Below, one piece after another: positions 52,174 to 61,391 of a stretch of 64,000 bases of DNA. The stretch lies in assembly GCA_900544535.1 (NCBI GenBank), contig UQVH01000003.1:103133-167132 (forward strand). Direction: 5' to 3'. The notes below the pieces were generated by a model that saw only the letters and a program-made list of their open reading frames with translations, was not told the origin of the DNA and did no database searches. Position 1 is the stretch's first letter, and each line of letters opens with the position of its first letter. The stretch is from an uncultured Bacteroidales bacterium (GTDB lineage Bacteria; Bacteroidota; Bacteroidia; Bacteroidales; Muribaculaceae). The position numbers and the translations under genes were made by a program.

Positions 52174-53037
52174 ATGGATGTTGCTCCTTCGGTAATGAAA
52201 ATCGATCTGGATGAGGTCTTGCGTCTGCGGGCGCCGTCCTATCACAGGTTTATACCCCGTTTCCTCATAAAAAAATTGGAGGATTATATCTGTCAGGACC
52301 GCATGAACCGTCTCCTTGAAGGGAATGCCGGTCTTGAAGGGGTTGATTTCTGTCATGGTGTCATCGGGGATCTCGGCGTAAAGTACAACGTACATGGTTC
52401 GCTTCCTGCGGACGACAGCAGAGTTGTCATTGTGTCCAATCATCCTTTAGGCGGACTTGACGGCATGATTCTTGCCGAGATGGTATCGCAGCAGTATGGC
52501 GGACGCAAAGATGTGTGCTTTGTGGTCAATGATCTGCTGCAATTCGTAGCTCCTCTTCGCAATATTTTTGTGGGAGTCAACAAGCACGGCGAGCAATCGC
52601 GCGGCGCGGCAGCTAAGCTTGACGAAGCCTTTGCTTCCGACAAACCTGTCATCATGTTCCCGGCCGGGCTCGTATCAAGAAAAGGCGATGACGGGAGCAT
52701 TGCGGATCTCCAATGGCATAAAATGGTAGTGAATAAAGCTATTTTGCATAGGAGAAACGTAATTCCTGTCTATTTTAGAGGGCATAATTCGCAGTTTTTT
52801 TATAAATTTGCACGATTAAGAACTCGTCTTGGCCTGAAATTCAATATCGAGATGGTCTGTCTGCCGCGAGAGATCTTCAAAAGTGCCGGCAGTATCTTTG
52901 ATATTTATATCGGTAAGTCCATACCTTGGTCAGATCTGCGAGGCGGAAAAGATTCGCAGGTTCAGGCTGAAGAACTCAGGGAAACAGTTTACAGGCTGTG
53001 CCATGAAGCTGAGATTCCGGATGGAATCAGAGAATGA
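52174..53037 (+). CDS. glsA: GlsA-like acyltransferase (glycine lipid O-acylation)
   Basis: 287 aa from the ATG at 52174, preceded by AAGGGGGAG as a ribosome site; a GTG at 52165 is the alternative. PlsC-type acyltransferase: H-x4-D in SNHPLGGLDGMILAEM (His about 90, Asp about 95), followed by FVVNDLLQFVAPLRNIFVGVNKHG and the acyl-acceptor motif VIMFPAGLVSRKGDDG (about 165). In Bacteroides, GlsA adds the second fatty acid to glycine lipid after GlsB has made the N-acyl glycine. The gene for a GlsB-type protein follows after 22 bp, which supports this. A serine-glycine product (flavolipin) may also depend on it. Confidence 0.85.
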   Translation: MDVAPSVMKIDLDEVLRLRAPSYHRFIPRFLIKKLEDYICQDRMNRLLEGNAGLEGVDFCHGVIGDLGVKYNVHGSLPADDSRVVIVSNHPLGGLDGMILAEMVSQQYGGRKDVCFVVNDLLQFVAPLRNIFVGVNKHGEQSRGAAAKLDEAFASDKPVIMFPAGLVSRKGDDGSIADLQWHKMVVNKAILHRRNVIPVYFRGHNSQFFYKFARLRTRLGLKFNIEMVCLPREIFKSAGSIFDIYIGKSIPWSDLRGGKDSQVQAEELRETVYRLCHEAEIPDGIRE

Positions 53038-53059
53038 AACAAGAATTGATAACAGACAA

Positions 53060-54010
53060 ATGACCGAAAAAATAATAGATCCTATCGACCATGTGCTCAT
53101 CGAGCGCGAACTTACCAAAGACCGGTTGTTGCGCCCGACCAACAAGGGCAACAATGAAATTTACGTGGTTGACGGCCGGGAATGTCAGGCTACTATGAGT
53201 GAAGTCGGACGCCTTCGGGAAATAGCTTTCCGTATGGCCGGGGGAGGCACTGGCAAAAGTTGCGACATTGATGAGTTTGATCTTATGGACCCTCCGTGCA
53301 GACAGCTTATAGTCTGGGACCCGGAAGCGAAACAGATCCTCGGCGGCTATCGGTTCATCATTGGCCGCGACATCAGATTGGACAGTCTGGGACGTCCGCG
53401 TATAGCGACAAGCCACATGTTTCATTTTTCGGAACGCTTCATCAATGACTATCTTCCTTACACTATCGAACTGGGCCGTTCGTTTGTAAGACTCGAATAT
53501 CAGTCATCAAAGGCAGGGGCCAAGGCGATCTTCGCCCTTGACAATCTTTGGGACGGACTTGGCGCACTCACTGTTGTCTATCCTGAGATCAAATATCTTT
53601 TCGGCAAGATGACTATGTATCCCAATTATCATCGTGAGTGCCGCGATCTGATACTTTATTTCCTTCACAAGCATTTCCCGGACAAGGAAGAACTTGTCCG
53701 TCCGCTGTCTCCCTTCAGCCCGACTATCGACACAGCCGCGATGGAACAACTGTTTGTCGGACGGACATTCAAGGAGGATTACCGCATACTGAACCATGCG
53801 ATCCGTGAACTCGGTTTCAACATCCCTCCGCTGGTCAATTCCTATATGAGTCTTTCGCCTACGATGAAGATGTTCGGTACGGCGATAAACTACGAATTCG
53901 GCGATGTCGAGGAAAGCGGAATCTTTTTCGCGATTTCAGATATTTTCGAGGAGAAAAAACAGCGCCACATAGGCACATACCAGCCTCTTGCGGAAACAGG
54001 TCAGAATTAA
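53060..54010 (+). CDS. glsB: GlsB-like N-acyltransferase (glycine lipid synthesis)
   Basis: 316 aa from ATG 53060 (MTEKIIDPIDH); the open frame extends upstream inside glsA. OlsB/GlsB-type GNAT acyltransferase: EVGRLREIAFRMAGGGTGKSCDIDEFD (about residues 43-69), DPEAKQILGGYRFIIG, TIELGRSFVRLEYQSSKAG (about 134-152), ALDNLWDGLGALTVVYPEIKYLFGKMTMYP. It transfers a 3-hydroxy-acyl chain to glycine (ornithine in other bacteria), the first step of amino-lipid synthesis; GlsA, encoded just upstream, completes it. Such lipids help Bacteroides survive stress in the gut. galE follows 39 bp downstream. Confidence 0.88.
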   Translation: MTEKIIDPIDHVLIERELTKDRLLRPTNKGNNEIYVVDGRECQATMSEVGRLREIAFRMAGGGTGKSCDIDEFDLMDPPCRQLIVWDPEAKQILGGYRFIIGRDIRLDSLGRPRIATSHMFHFSERFINDYLPYTIELGRSFVRLEYQSSKAGAKAIFALDNLWDGLGALTVVYPEIKYLFGKMTMYPNYHRECRDLILYFLHKHFPDKEELVRPLSPFSPTIDTAAMEQLFVGRTFKEDYRILNHAIRELGFNIPPLVNSYMSLSPTMKMFGTAINYEFGDVEESGIFFAISDIFEEKKQRHIGTYQPLAETGQN

Positions 54011-54049
54011 TCTAGATTCCAATATCAATTTCTAATTAAAAAAATTCTC

Positions 54050-55081
54050 ATGGATAGGATTTTAGTAACAGGCGGAACCGGCTATATCGGTTCTCACACC
54101 GTAGTCGAACTTCAGCAGGCCGGTTATCCGGTAGTCATTATCGACAATCTCTCCAATTCCAACCGTGAAGTGATCGACGGCATTGAACGCATCACCGGTG
54201 TCCGTCCTGATTTCGTTGAAGGAGACTGCACTGATATTGAGACTCTCCGCAAACTTTTTGCAGACTATCCCGGTATCAAGGGCATCATAAATTTTGCTGC
54301 TTCAAAGGCGGTTGGCGAAAGCATGCACAAACCGATCCTGTATTACCGCAACAATCTCAACACACTCCTCAATCTTCTCGATCTGATGGAACCAAATGGA
54401 GTGAAAGGTATCGTATTCTCATCGTCATGCACTGTTTATGGCGAACCTGATGAAAATCCGGTCACAGAGAAAGCGCCAATCAAAAAGGCCACTTCTCCTT
54501 ACGGCAACACCAAGCAGATATCGGAAGAAATCATCACGGACGTCATTAATGCCGGTGCACCGTTCAAAAGCGTAATTCTCCGCTATTTCAATCCGGTGGG
54601 CGCACATCCGTCCGCAGAGATCGGAGAGCTTCCCAACGGAGTTCCCCAGAACCTCATTCCATATCTCACTCAGACCGCTATCGGCATCCGCAAGGAACTG
54701 AGTGTTTTCGGTGATGACTATGACACTCCCGACGGATCATGTATCCGTGATTATATAAATGTGGTCGATCTTGCCAAAGCTCATGTCATCGCTGTCAAGC
54801 GCATGCTCGAAGACAAAAGCGACGCCAAGATCGAAATCTTTAATCTCGGAACCGGCAATGGTGTCTCGGTCCTTGAACTGATCAATGTGTTCGAAGAAGC
54901 AACCGGTGTAAAGGTGCCGCATAAGATCGTAGGCCGTCGTGCTGGAGACATTGAAAAAGTCTGGGCTGATCCGGCTTATGCCAATGAGGTCCTGGGCTGG
55001 AAAGCCACCTCCACACTTGCCGATACAATGCGTTCTGCTTGGGCCTGGCAGCAGAAGCTGAGGGAACGCGGCGTGATGTGA
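54050..55081 (+). CDS. galE: UDP-glucose 4-epimerase
   Basis: 343 aa, normal length. Extended short-chain dehydrogenase: NAD-binding VTGGTGYIGSHTVVEL (about residues 5-20), NFAASKAVGESMHKP (about 80-95), catalytic Ser in VFSSSCTVYGEP (about 123-134), Tyr-x3-Lys in YGNTKQISEEI (about 150), and SCIRDYINVVDLAKAHV (about 225-242). It interconverts UDP-glucose and UDP-galactose for sugar use and surface polysaccharides. A very strong terminator follows. Confidence 0.95.
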   Translation: MDRILVTGGTGYIGSHTVVELQQAGYPVVIIDNLSNSNREVIDGIERITGVRPDFVEGDCTDIETLRKLFADYPGIKGIINFAASKAVGESMHKPILYYRNNLNTLLNLLDLMEPNGVKGIVFSSSCTVYGEPDENPVTEKAPIKKATSPYGNTKQISEEIITDVINAGAPFKSVILRYFNPVGAHPSAEIGELPNGVPQNLIPYLTQTAIGIRKELSVFGDDYDTPDGSCIRDYINVVDLAKAHVIAVKRMLEDKSDAKIEIFNLGTGNGVSVLELINVFEEATGVKVPHKIVGRRAGDIEKVWADPAYANEVLGWKATSTLADTMRSAWAWQQKLRERGVM

Positions 55082-55139
55082 TCCGCACAGACCGACACAA
55101 ATGAATAGCTAAGTATAATAACTACAAAACTAACCCTTT

Positions 55140-55179
55140 GCGGTATATGTCATGAGATATGACATATACCGCATTTTTT
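55140..55179 (+). terminator. Strong terminator after galE
   Basis: GCGGTATATGTCAT (55140-55153) and ATGACATATACCGC (55159-55172) form a perfect 14-bp stem with a 5-nt loop, then ATTTTTT. The rest of 55082-55448 holds only the susC promoter and a 120-nt leader. Confidence 0.9.
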
Positions 55180-55293
55180 GATATTGTATTTTTGCTATTG
55201 GCTATTTAGCGATAAATCATGAGAATTGATCTGCAAAATGTGTCAATTCGTAGGCGTATATGGCGGAAAAGTAAAAAATAGTTAGGATTAAAA

Positions 55294-55324
55294 TTTGGAG
55301 TTTAACAATAATTATGTAATTTTG
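55294..55324 (+). promoter_or_regulatory. Promoter of the SusC/SusD operon
   Basis: -33 TTTG (55294-55297), 19-bp spacer, -7 TAATTTTG (55317-55324): full Bacteroidetes housekeeping match. The leader to the susC ATG is about 120 nt. Confidence 0.75.
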
Positions 55325-55448
55325 CTTATTCGTAATCATTATGAAAAAATGTAAAAATAGATATCGGACCCCTCTCAGGCAAAATAAATTCAAACCTCAC
55401 ATTCATCCCGTAGAGATTTATTTCTAATTATTCTATATCATTTGTTCA

Positions 55449-58400
55449 ATGAGAAAATTTATGCTGATTTTGGCGTTGGTGCTGACTGTTGCATCTATCG
55501 CTCATGCGCAGGTTGTGCGTGTGTCAGGACAAGTGTTATTCGCGGAAGATGACCAGCCGGTCATTGGCGCGACGGTCAGAGTCCATGGGACTCAGAACGC
55601 GACAGCTACTGATGCTGACGGACACTTTGTTTTGAATAACATCAAACCTGCCGACAAAAAACTTGAAGTTTCCTATATCGGCTGTGAAACGGCAATAGTT
55701 GACATCAAGCCTGAGTTAGTGATTCTCCTGAAGGCGTCTTCCGAGATGATGGACGAAGTTATTGTCGTTGCATTCGGCAAGCAGAAGAGGGAGTCATTTA
55801 CCGGTTCGGCTTCGGTAGTATCGTCAGATGTCATCATGCGTTCGCAGGTTACAAATCCGATCGAGGCTCTTAATGGTAACGTGGCGGGTCTCAACATGTT
55901 GGAATCCAATTCGTTCAATGCCGATCCTACAATAACCATCCGAGGTATCGGCTCGCTCAATGCAAGTACCGACCCGCTGATTGTGCTCGACGGAATGCCT
56001 TACAGCGGTTATCTGAATGACCTTAACCCGGCTGACATCGCCAATATGACAGTGCTGAAAGATGCCGCTTCAAATGCTCTTTATGGAGCAAGAGGTGCAA
56101 ATGGTGTCATCCTTATCACATCGAAGAATGCTCAGCGCGGCCGCACAAAAGTCACCGCCACCGCTAAGTGGGGTGTCAATCACGACGGCAGTGTGAAATA
56201 TGATGTCATTGAGAAGCCCGGACAGTATTACGAGGCATTCTATATGGCAATGAAGAACTATTACATGAATAACCGCGGCTATAATTTTGCCGACGCTCAT
56301 CTCAGCGCCAACAAAATCATAGGTGATTCTTATGAAAACGGCGGTCTCGGCTATATGGTTTATACTGTGCCTGACAATCAGCAGCTCATCGGCACAAACG
56401 GACGTCTCAATCCGAATGCGACCCTCGGCAACCGTATCGCTTATGGCGACAAGATTTATACCCTCTATCCTGACGACTGGACAAAAGCCGGTCTGCGGGA
56501 CGGTTTCCGTCAGGAGTACAACCTCAATCTCAACGGCGGCAATGAAAATTTCACTTTCTATGGAAGCTTGGGTTACCTCAACGACGAAGGGATAGCTTAC
56601 GGCACCGATCTCGAACGTTTCAGCGCTCGTCTGCGCACTGAATACAAAGCCTATTCATTCCTGCGCATAGGAGCGTCGGCCGGTTATACCCATACGACAA
56701 CCAATGTCGAGGACGGGGTGTTCGGAACCCTTACTTCGGTAGCGCCGATCTATCCGCTCTATGTGCGTGACGCTGACGGCCGTATCATGAGAGACACTCA
56801 CGGAAAAGTCTATGATTATGGCGACGGCCGTATCATCGGTCTTGTCCGTCCGATCGACCACAGCGGTAACGTCATTCAGGATGACCGTCTTAATACCAAC
56901 AAGAACGTCAGCAACGCATTCAATCTTCAGGGCTATGCCACTGTCGATTTCCTTCGTGATTTCCACCTTACGATCAACGGCAGTGTCTATGTCACTGAAA
57001 ACCGTATCAATGTTGGTTATAATCCCTATTACGGATATAACACCACCAACGGAGGCTATGTGTCGGTCGGACATTACCGCACGATAGATACCAACTATCA
57101 GCAGCTTCTCAACTGGAGCCGTACATTCGGAAAGCACAGTGTCGATGCTCTTCTCGGTCACGAATACAGCACTGACGACTATACCAATCTTTTCGGCAGC
57201 CGCAACAAACTGGCCATGTATGAGACCAACAAAGAACTTGACGGCGCCATTGTAGACGCGACAATGTCAAGTTCGATCACCCAATATAATATCGAGGGTT
57301 ACTTCCTTCGTGCCCAGTATGACTACGACAGCAAATATTTCGCTTCGGGTTCTTTCCGTCGCGACGGATCTTCCCGTTTCCACCCTGACCACCGCTGGGG
57401 CAACTTCTGGTCGCTTGGCGGCGCATGGATCATGAGCAAGGAAGAATGGTTCCCGAAAACATGGTGGGCCAATATGATCAAGCTCAAACTCTCATATGGC
57501 GAACAGGGTAATGACGGCATCGGAGATTATCTCTACACCAATACCTACAATATTCAGAACAATGACGGTGATGTGGCACTGGTCTTCCGCGACAAAGGCA
57601 ATGAGAACATTACCTGGGAAACTGTCGGCAGTCTCAATGCCGGTGTTGAGTTCGAATTGTTCAACAGCCGCCTGAGAGGTGGTCTGGAATTCTATGACCG
57701 TGCGACCCGCGATATGCTCATGTGGTTCTCGACTCCTGCTTCGCTCGGCTATTCCGGTTACTATGACAATATCGGCGACATGCGCAACCTGGGTCTTGAA
57801 CTTGAACTGAGTGCCGACATTATCAATACACGTAAATTCAACTGGAATGTAGGTCTGAATCTCACCTGGGAGAAAAACCGCGTGACTTATCTTCCCACGG
57901 ACAAGAAATTGCTTGAGGTGGACGGCTATTCCGGATATATGAGTGAATATCTGTTCTATGGCGAGGACCTTCCTGTCCGCACATGGTACATGCCGCGTTA
58001 TGCAGGTGTTTCGGACAACGGTCTGTCCATGTTCTACTACACGGACAGTGAAACCGGTGAACTCCGCACCACTACGGACTATCAGTCGGCTGACTACTAC
58101 CTATGCGGTTCAGCGCTGCCTAAAGTATTCGGCGGTTTCAACACAACAATTAAGGCTTATGGCTTCGATCTGAGCGCACAGTTCAACTACTCGATCGGAG
58201 GCAAGAAGTATGACAGTGTCTATGGCGGATTCATGACACCTCCGACAAGTACAATGACCGGACTTAAGTTCCATAAGGATGTGTTCAAATCCTGGACACA
58301 GGAAAATTCGGGCTCAAACATCCCGCGCTTTCAGTACAATGATGATTATACTGCTTCGACTTCGGACCGTTTCCTGACAGACGCCAGCTATCTCACATTC

Positions 58401-58619
58401 AAGAATGTCACCTTGGGCTACACCTTCCCGAAAGAATGGATGCGCAAGGCTCACATCAGCAATCTGCGTATCTATTGCCAGGCCGAGAATCTCTATTACT
58501 GGACCAAACGGAAAGGCTTTGATCCGCGTATGGGAAGCCTTTACGGTAACTACAACAACAGTTCATCCTATGCATTCCCCACGAGGACTGTCTCCGGTGG
58601 ACTGTCAGTAGAATTCTAA
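55449..58619 (+). CDS. SusC/RagA-family TonB-linked outer-membrane transporter
   Basis: 1,056 aa with signal peptide (MLILALVLTVASIAHAQ). Residues 22-95 form a carboxypeptidase-regulatory-like beta-sandwich (VSGQVLFAEDDQPVIGATVRV); a TonB box MDEVIVVAFG (about residue 102) follows; plug domain about 115-225 (SLNASTDPLIVLDGMPYSGY, then VLKDAASNALYGARGANGVILITSK); the 22-stranded barrel fills the rest, ending TVSGGLSVEF. It imports a glycan or peptide fragment captured by the SusD partner, powered by TonB. The operon continues with susD-like and two lipoprotein genes. No anti-sigma-interacting N-terminal extension is present. Confidence 0.95.
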   Translation: MRKFMLILALVLTVASIAHAQVVRVSGQVLFAEDDQPVIGATVRVHGTQNATATDADGHFVLNNIKPADKKLEVSYIGCETAIVDIKPELVILLKASSEMMDEVIVVAFGKQKRESFTGSASVVSSDVIMRSQVTNPIEALNGNVAGLNMLESNSFNADPTITIRGIGSLNASTDPLIVLDGMPYSGYLNDLNPADIANMTVLKDAASNALYGARGANGVILITSKNAQRGRTKVTATAKWGVNHDGSVKYDVIEKPGQYYEAFYMAMKNYYMNNRGYNFADAHLSANKIIGDSYENGGLGYMVYTVPDNQQLIGTNGRLNPNATLGNRIAYGDKIYTLYPDDWTKAGLRDGFRQEYNLNLNGGNENFTFYGSLGYLNDEGIAYGTDLERFSARLRTEYKAYSFLRIGASAGYTHTTTNVEDGVFGTLTSVAPIYPLYVRDADGRIMRDTHGKVYDYGDGRIIGLVRPIDHSGNVIQDDRLNTNKNVSNAFNLQGYATVDFLRDFHLTINGSVYVTENRINVGYNPYYGYNTTNGGYVSVGHYRTIDTNYQQLLNWSRTFGKHSVDALLGHEYSTDDYTNLFGSRNKLAMYETNKELDGAIVDATMSSSITQYNIEGYFLRAQYDYDSKYFASGSFRRDGSSRFHPDHRWGNFWSLGGAWIMSKEEWFPKTWWANMIKLKLSYGEQGNDGIGDYLYTNTYNIQNNDGDVALVFRDKGNENITWETVGSLNAGVEFELFNSRLRGGLEFYDRATRDMLMWFSTPASLGYSGYYDNIGDMRNLGLELELSADIINTRKFNWNVGLNLTWEKNRVTYLPTDKKLLEVDGYSGYMSEYLFYGEDLPVRTWYMPRYAGVSDNGLSMFYYTDSETGELRTTTDYQSADYYLCGSALPKVFGGFNTTIKAYGFDLSAQFNYSIGGKKYDSVYGGFMTPPTSTMTGLKFHKDVFKSWTQENSGSNIPRFQYNDDYTASTSDRFLTDASYLTFKNVTLGYTFPKEWMRKAHISNLRIYCQAENLYYWTKRKGFDPRMGSLYGNYNNSSSYAFPTRTVSGGLSVEF

Positions 58620-58647
58620 CCAACAACCAAATTATCAAAAGACAGTT

Positions 58648-60384
58648 ATGAACAAATATATAACAAATCTTCTTGTGGCCGGTGCTGTGGTAGGCTCCAT
58701 GACATCTTGTCTTGATGAAGTCACTCCCACTAATATGGCCACTCAGGGACAAGTGAACAAGGCCGACAAAGAAGGCCTGTCAAATGCCGTTGGTGCCTAT
58801 ATGACCCAATACAATTCGGATTTTGTGTACGACATCGGTTTTGCAGGATTTGGCATATGGAGAGACAAAATGACCGCCGATCTTCCGGTCAACAGCACTG
58901 CCTACGATTATTTTTCCTATCCCGGCTCCTGTATGTGGCTCGGAGGAGGATGGCAGTTGCAGTATACGATCTGGCAGCGTTACTATTATCTCATTCAGAA
59001 AGCCAATCTCGTATTGCTTGCCTCAGACGTAGAGTCAGATCCCAGAGACGGCGTGTATGCGGCGAATGCTTTGGCCTATCGCGCCAACGCCTATCTCGAA
59101 ATGGCCCAGTGGTATGAATATCGTCCTACTTATATGGGCAATCTTGATCAGGAAGCTGAAAATCTCGGCATCATGGGCCTTACAGTTCCTATCGTCACCG
59201 AAACCACGACTGAGGCCGAGTCGCGCAACAATCCGCGAGTACCTTTCTATAAGATTTACCGATTCATCCTTGACGACCTTGACCGTGCCGAACAGTATAT
59301 GGACGGTCAGACTCCTCTTGCATCGGCCTCCAATGCCGGGCTGGGCGTGATATATGGATTGAAAGCCCGTACATGGCTTTATCTCGGCACCCGTTTCGCT
59401 CTTCATGCCGATGATCTCGACTCCGCTCTGAGCCATGAGGACGACACAGATATTCCGTTTGCAAAATTCGGCATCAGCACTTCCAAGGAGTGTTTTGCAA
59501 AGGCGGCCGAATATGCCCGCAAGGCCATCAATCAGGGTTATACTCCTTTGTCAGAAAGCCAGTGGTTCGATCCGCAGAGCGGTTTCAACTCTGTGAACAA
59601 CGCTTGGCTCTGGGCAATCATCATTTCCCCTGACAATGGTTTGGCTAAAGAACTTACCTATTCATCGTTTGTCTCGTTCATGAGTCCGGAGGCTACTTAC
59701 GGCGTTTCCAACACCGAGTATGGAAGCTACAACATGATCGACGCCCGTCTCTTCTCTTCTATTCCTGATGCGGACTGGCGCAAAACCACATGGATCGCCC
59801 CTGCTGACAAGGGTAATGAAAAAGCTTTCAATACCAAATATGCCCGCGGTACTTCGATGTCCTATAACGAATGGCGTGACTATAACGCCTACTGTGGTTT
59901 CAAGTTCCATCCCAACGGCGGTGACCGCAACACTTCAACCAACGGTAACGCCGTCAGCATTCCTCTGATGCGAGTTGAGGAGATGTATCTGATCGAGGCT
60001 GAGGCTGTCGGCCGTGCCAATGGTGAAGGTGCCGGACGTGCTCTTCTTGAAAGTTTCATGAACACTTACCGTTACAGCGACGGCTCATATAAAAGTACGG
60101 GAACCGGTCTTGACGGTTTCATCAACGATGTGTTCACTCAGAAGCGTATTGAATTCTGGGGCGAAGGTCTGATCCTCTGGGACTACCGCCGTCTTGAAAA
60201 GGAAATGACACGCGGCTATGTCGGCACAAATTTCCCTGAGCTTTATCGTTTCAACTCTCAGCCCAATGCTGTGGCTCCCTGGTCTACTCTCAGTATTCCG
60301 CAGCTGGAAAGAGACTTCAATCCGGCAGTCATACTCAACCCCGATCCCTCGCAGGGAACCAACTATACTGTATGGGAAGAATAA
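58648..60384 (+). CDS. SusD/RagB-family nutrient-binding lipoprotein
   Basis: 578 aa with lipoprotein signal (NLLVAGAVVGSMTSCLDEV, Cys about 23). SusD fold: TPR-like helices about residues 80-170 (QKANLVLLASDVESDPRDGV, then ALAYRANAYLEMAQWYEYRP), and the C-terminal segments VSIPLMRVEEMYLIEAEAVGRAN and FTQKRIEFWGEGLILWDYRR-LEKEMTRG typical of the family. It forms the surface lid of the SusC channel and binds the substrate. 28 bp after the susC gene. The substrate cannot be read from the sequence. Confidence 0.95.
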   Translation: MNKYITNLLVAGAVVGSMTSCLDEVTPTNMATQGQVNKADKEGLSNAVGAYMTQYNSDFVYDIGFAGFGIWRDKMTADLPVNSTAYDYFSYPGSCMWLGGGWQLQYTIWQRYYYLIQKANLVLLASDVESDPRDGVYAANALAYRANAYLEMAQWYEYRPTYMGNLDQEAENLGIMGLTVPIVTETTTEAESRNNPRVPFYKIYRFILDDLDRAEQYMDGQTPLASASNAGLGVIYGLKARTWLYLGTRFALHADDLDSALSHEDDTDIPFAKFGISTSKECFAKAAEYARKAINQGYTPLSESQWFDPQSGFNSVNNAWLWAIIISPDNGLAKELTYSSFVSFMSPEATYGVSNTEYGSYNMIDARLFSSIPDADWRKTTWIAPADKGNEKAFNTKYARGTSMSYNEWRDYNAYCGFKFHPNGGDRNTSTNGNAVSIPLMRVEEMYLIEAEAVGRANGEGAGRALLESFMNTYRYSDGSYKSTGTGLDGFINDVFTQKRIEFWGEGLILWDYRRLEKEMTRGYVGTNFPELYRFNSQPNAVAPWSTLSIPQLERDFNPAVILNPDPSQGTNYTVWEE

Positions 60385-60442
60385 AAGCTGTCGGTTAACC
60401 CGATAAGCCCGAAACCGTAATAAAAATAAAATACAAAGAAAT

Positions 60443-61384
60443 ATGAAATTAAAATTCAATATACTGTCGTTTGTGCTGACTTTCGGCATGATGGCTGTCT
60501 CATGTTCTGATTCGTCGGACTGGGCACCCGGACCGGAGGATAACGATTGTGGAGTGAGTGCCTATTTCCCGTCACAATCCTCATACCGCTATATCTACGG
60601 CGCTGATGAAAAGCCTGAAAATATGAATATCGTTGTAACGGTAAAGCGAGTCGATACTGCTGATGCTGTCTCGGTTCCGGTGGAAGTTTCCACTTCATGC
60701 GAAGGTTTCTCGGCTCCGGCCACTGTCGATTTTGCCGCAGGTGAATCGGAATCGTCGATTATTGTCAGCTGTAAGGATATTCCGCAGGGTGAGATGCAGA
60801 ACATAACTCTTACGCTGGCTCAGAACGAGACCGATATCTATGGTCCCGGTGTCACCTCTCTGTCGCTTGAGGCGATCATTTCCGAATGGAAGCTGATTTC
60901 CGACAATGTCACCTATTATTATATGGACGCTGACGGCAAGAAGGCATATCCGAATACCTACGGAGAAATGTATCATCTCGAAGGCACCTATATGTTCCGT
61001 CTTACTGATTTCTTTGCTTCCGGTCTTGAAATGCCGTTTGAAATGCCGTCGTCCGAGAAATCTTATTTTGTACCCAGTGGCAATTATGACATTTATGCCA
61101 ACACTTATCCGGAGGATGCTTATGAATGCTGGTATCTCTATGATGAGGCGACCTCTTCATATCCTGCTCCGTGGATACCCGGTGGCGATCAGAATCAACT
61201 GGCCATTGAATATGCTCTGTTCTACGGCACGATAGATTATTGCAATATCACTATGCTTGAAAACAGGGACCGGCTCTACGGATATGGCAATTTCACAGTC
61301 AACTATGGTCTTAGTGACGGATCTTGGTCATCATGGGGCTATAACCAGATTGATTTTAACCTGAAATATAATCCTTTCAAATAA
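60443..61384 (+). CDS. SusCD-associated surface lipoprotein
   Basis: 313 aa. Lipoprotein signal KFNILSFVLTFGMMAVSC (Cys about 21) followed by an acidic stretch (SDSSDWAPGPEDND) that fits the surface-export signal of Bacteroidetes lipoproteins. Residues 40-145 resemble a Calx-beta or Ig-like module (MNIVVTVKRVDTADAVSVPV, then FAAGESESSIIVSCKDIPQG). The rest is rich in Tyr, Asp and aromatic residues (EDAYECWYLYDEATSSYPAP), like a ligand-binding surface. 58 bp after the susD-like gene. Probably a SusE/F-like accessory binder. Confidence 0.75.
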   Translation: MKLKFNILSFVLTFGMMAVSCSDSSDWAPGPEDNDCGVSAYFPSQSSYRYIYGADEKPENMNIVVTVKRVDTADAVSVPVEVSTSCEGFSAPATVDFAAGESESSIIVSCKDIPQGEMQNITLTLAQNETDIYGPGVTSLSLEAIISEWKLISDNVTYYYMDADGKKAYPNTYGEMYHLEGTYMFRLTDFFASGLEMPFEMPSSEKSYFVPSGNYDIYANTYPEDAYECWYLYDEATSSYPAPWIPGGDQNQLAIEYALFYGTIDYCNITMLENRDRLYGYGNFTVNYGLSDGSWSSWGYNQIDFNLKYNPFK

Positions 61385-61391
61385 GAAAGAC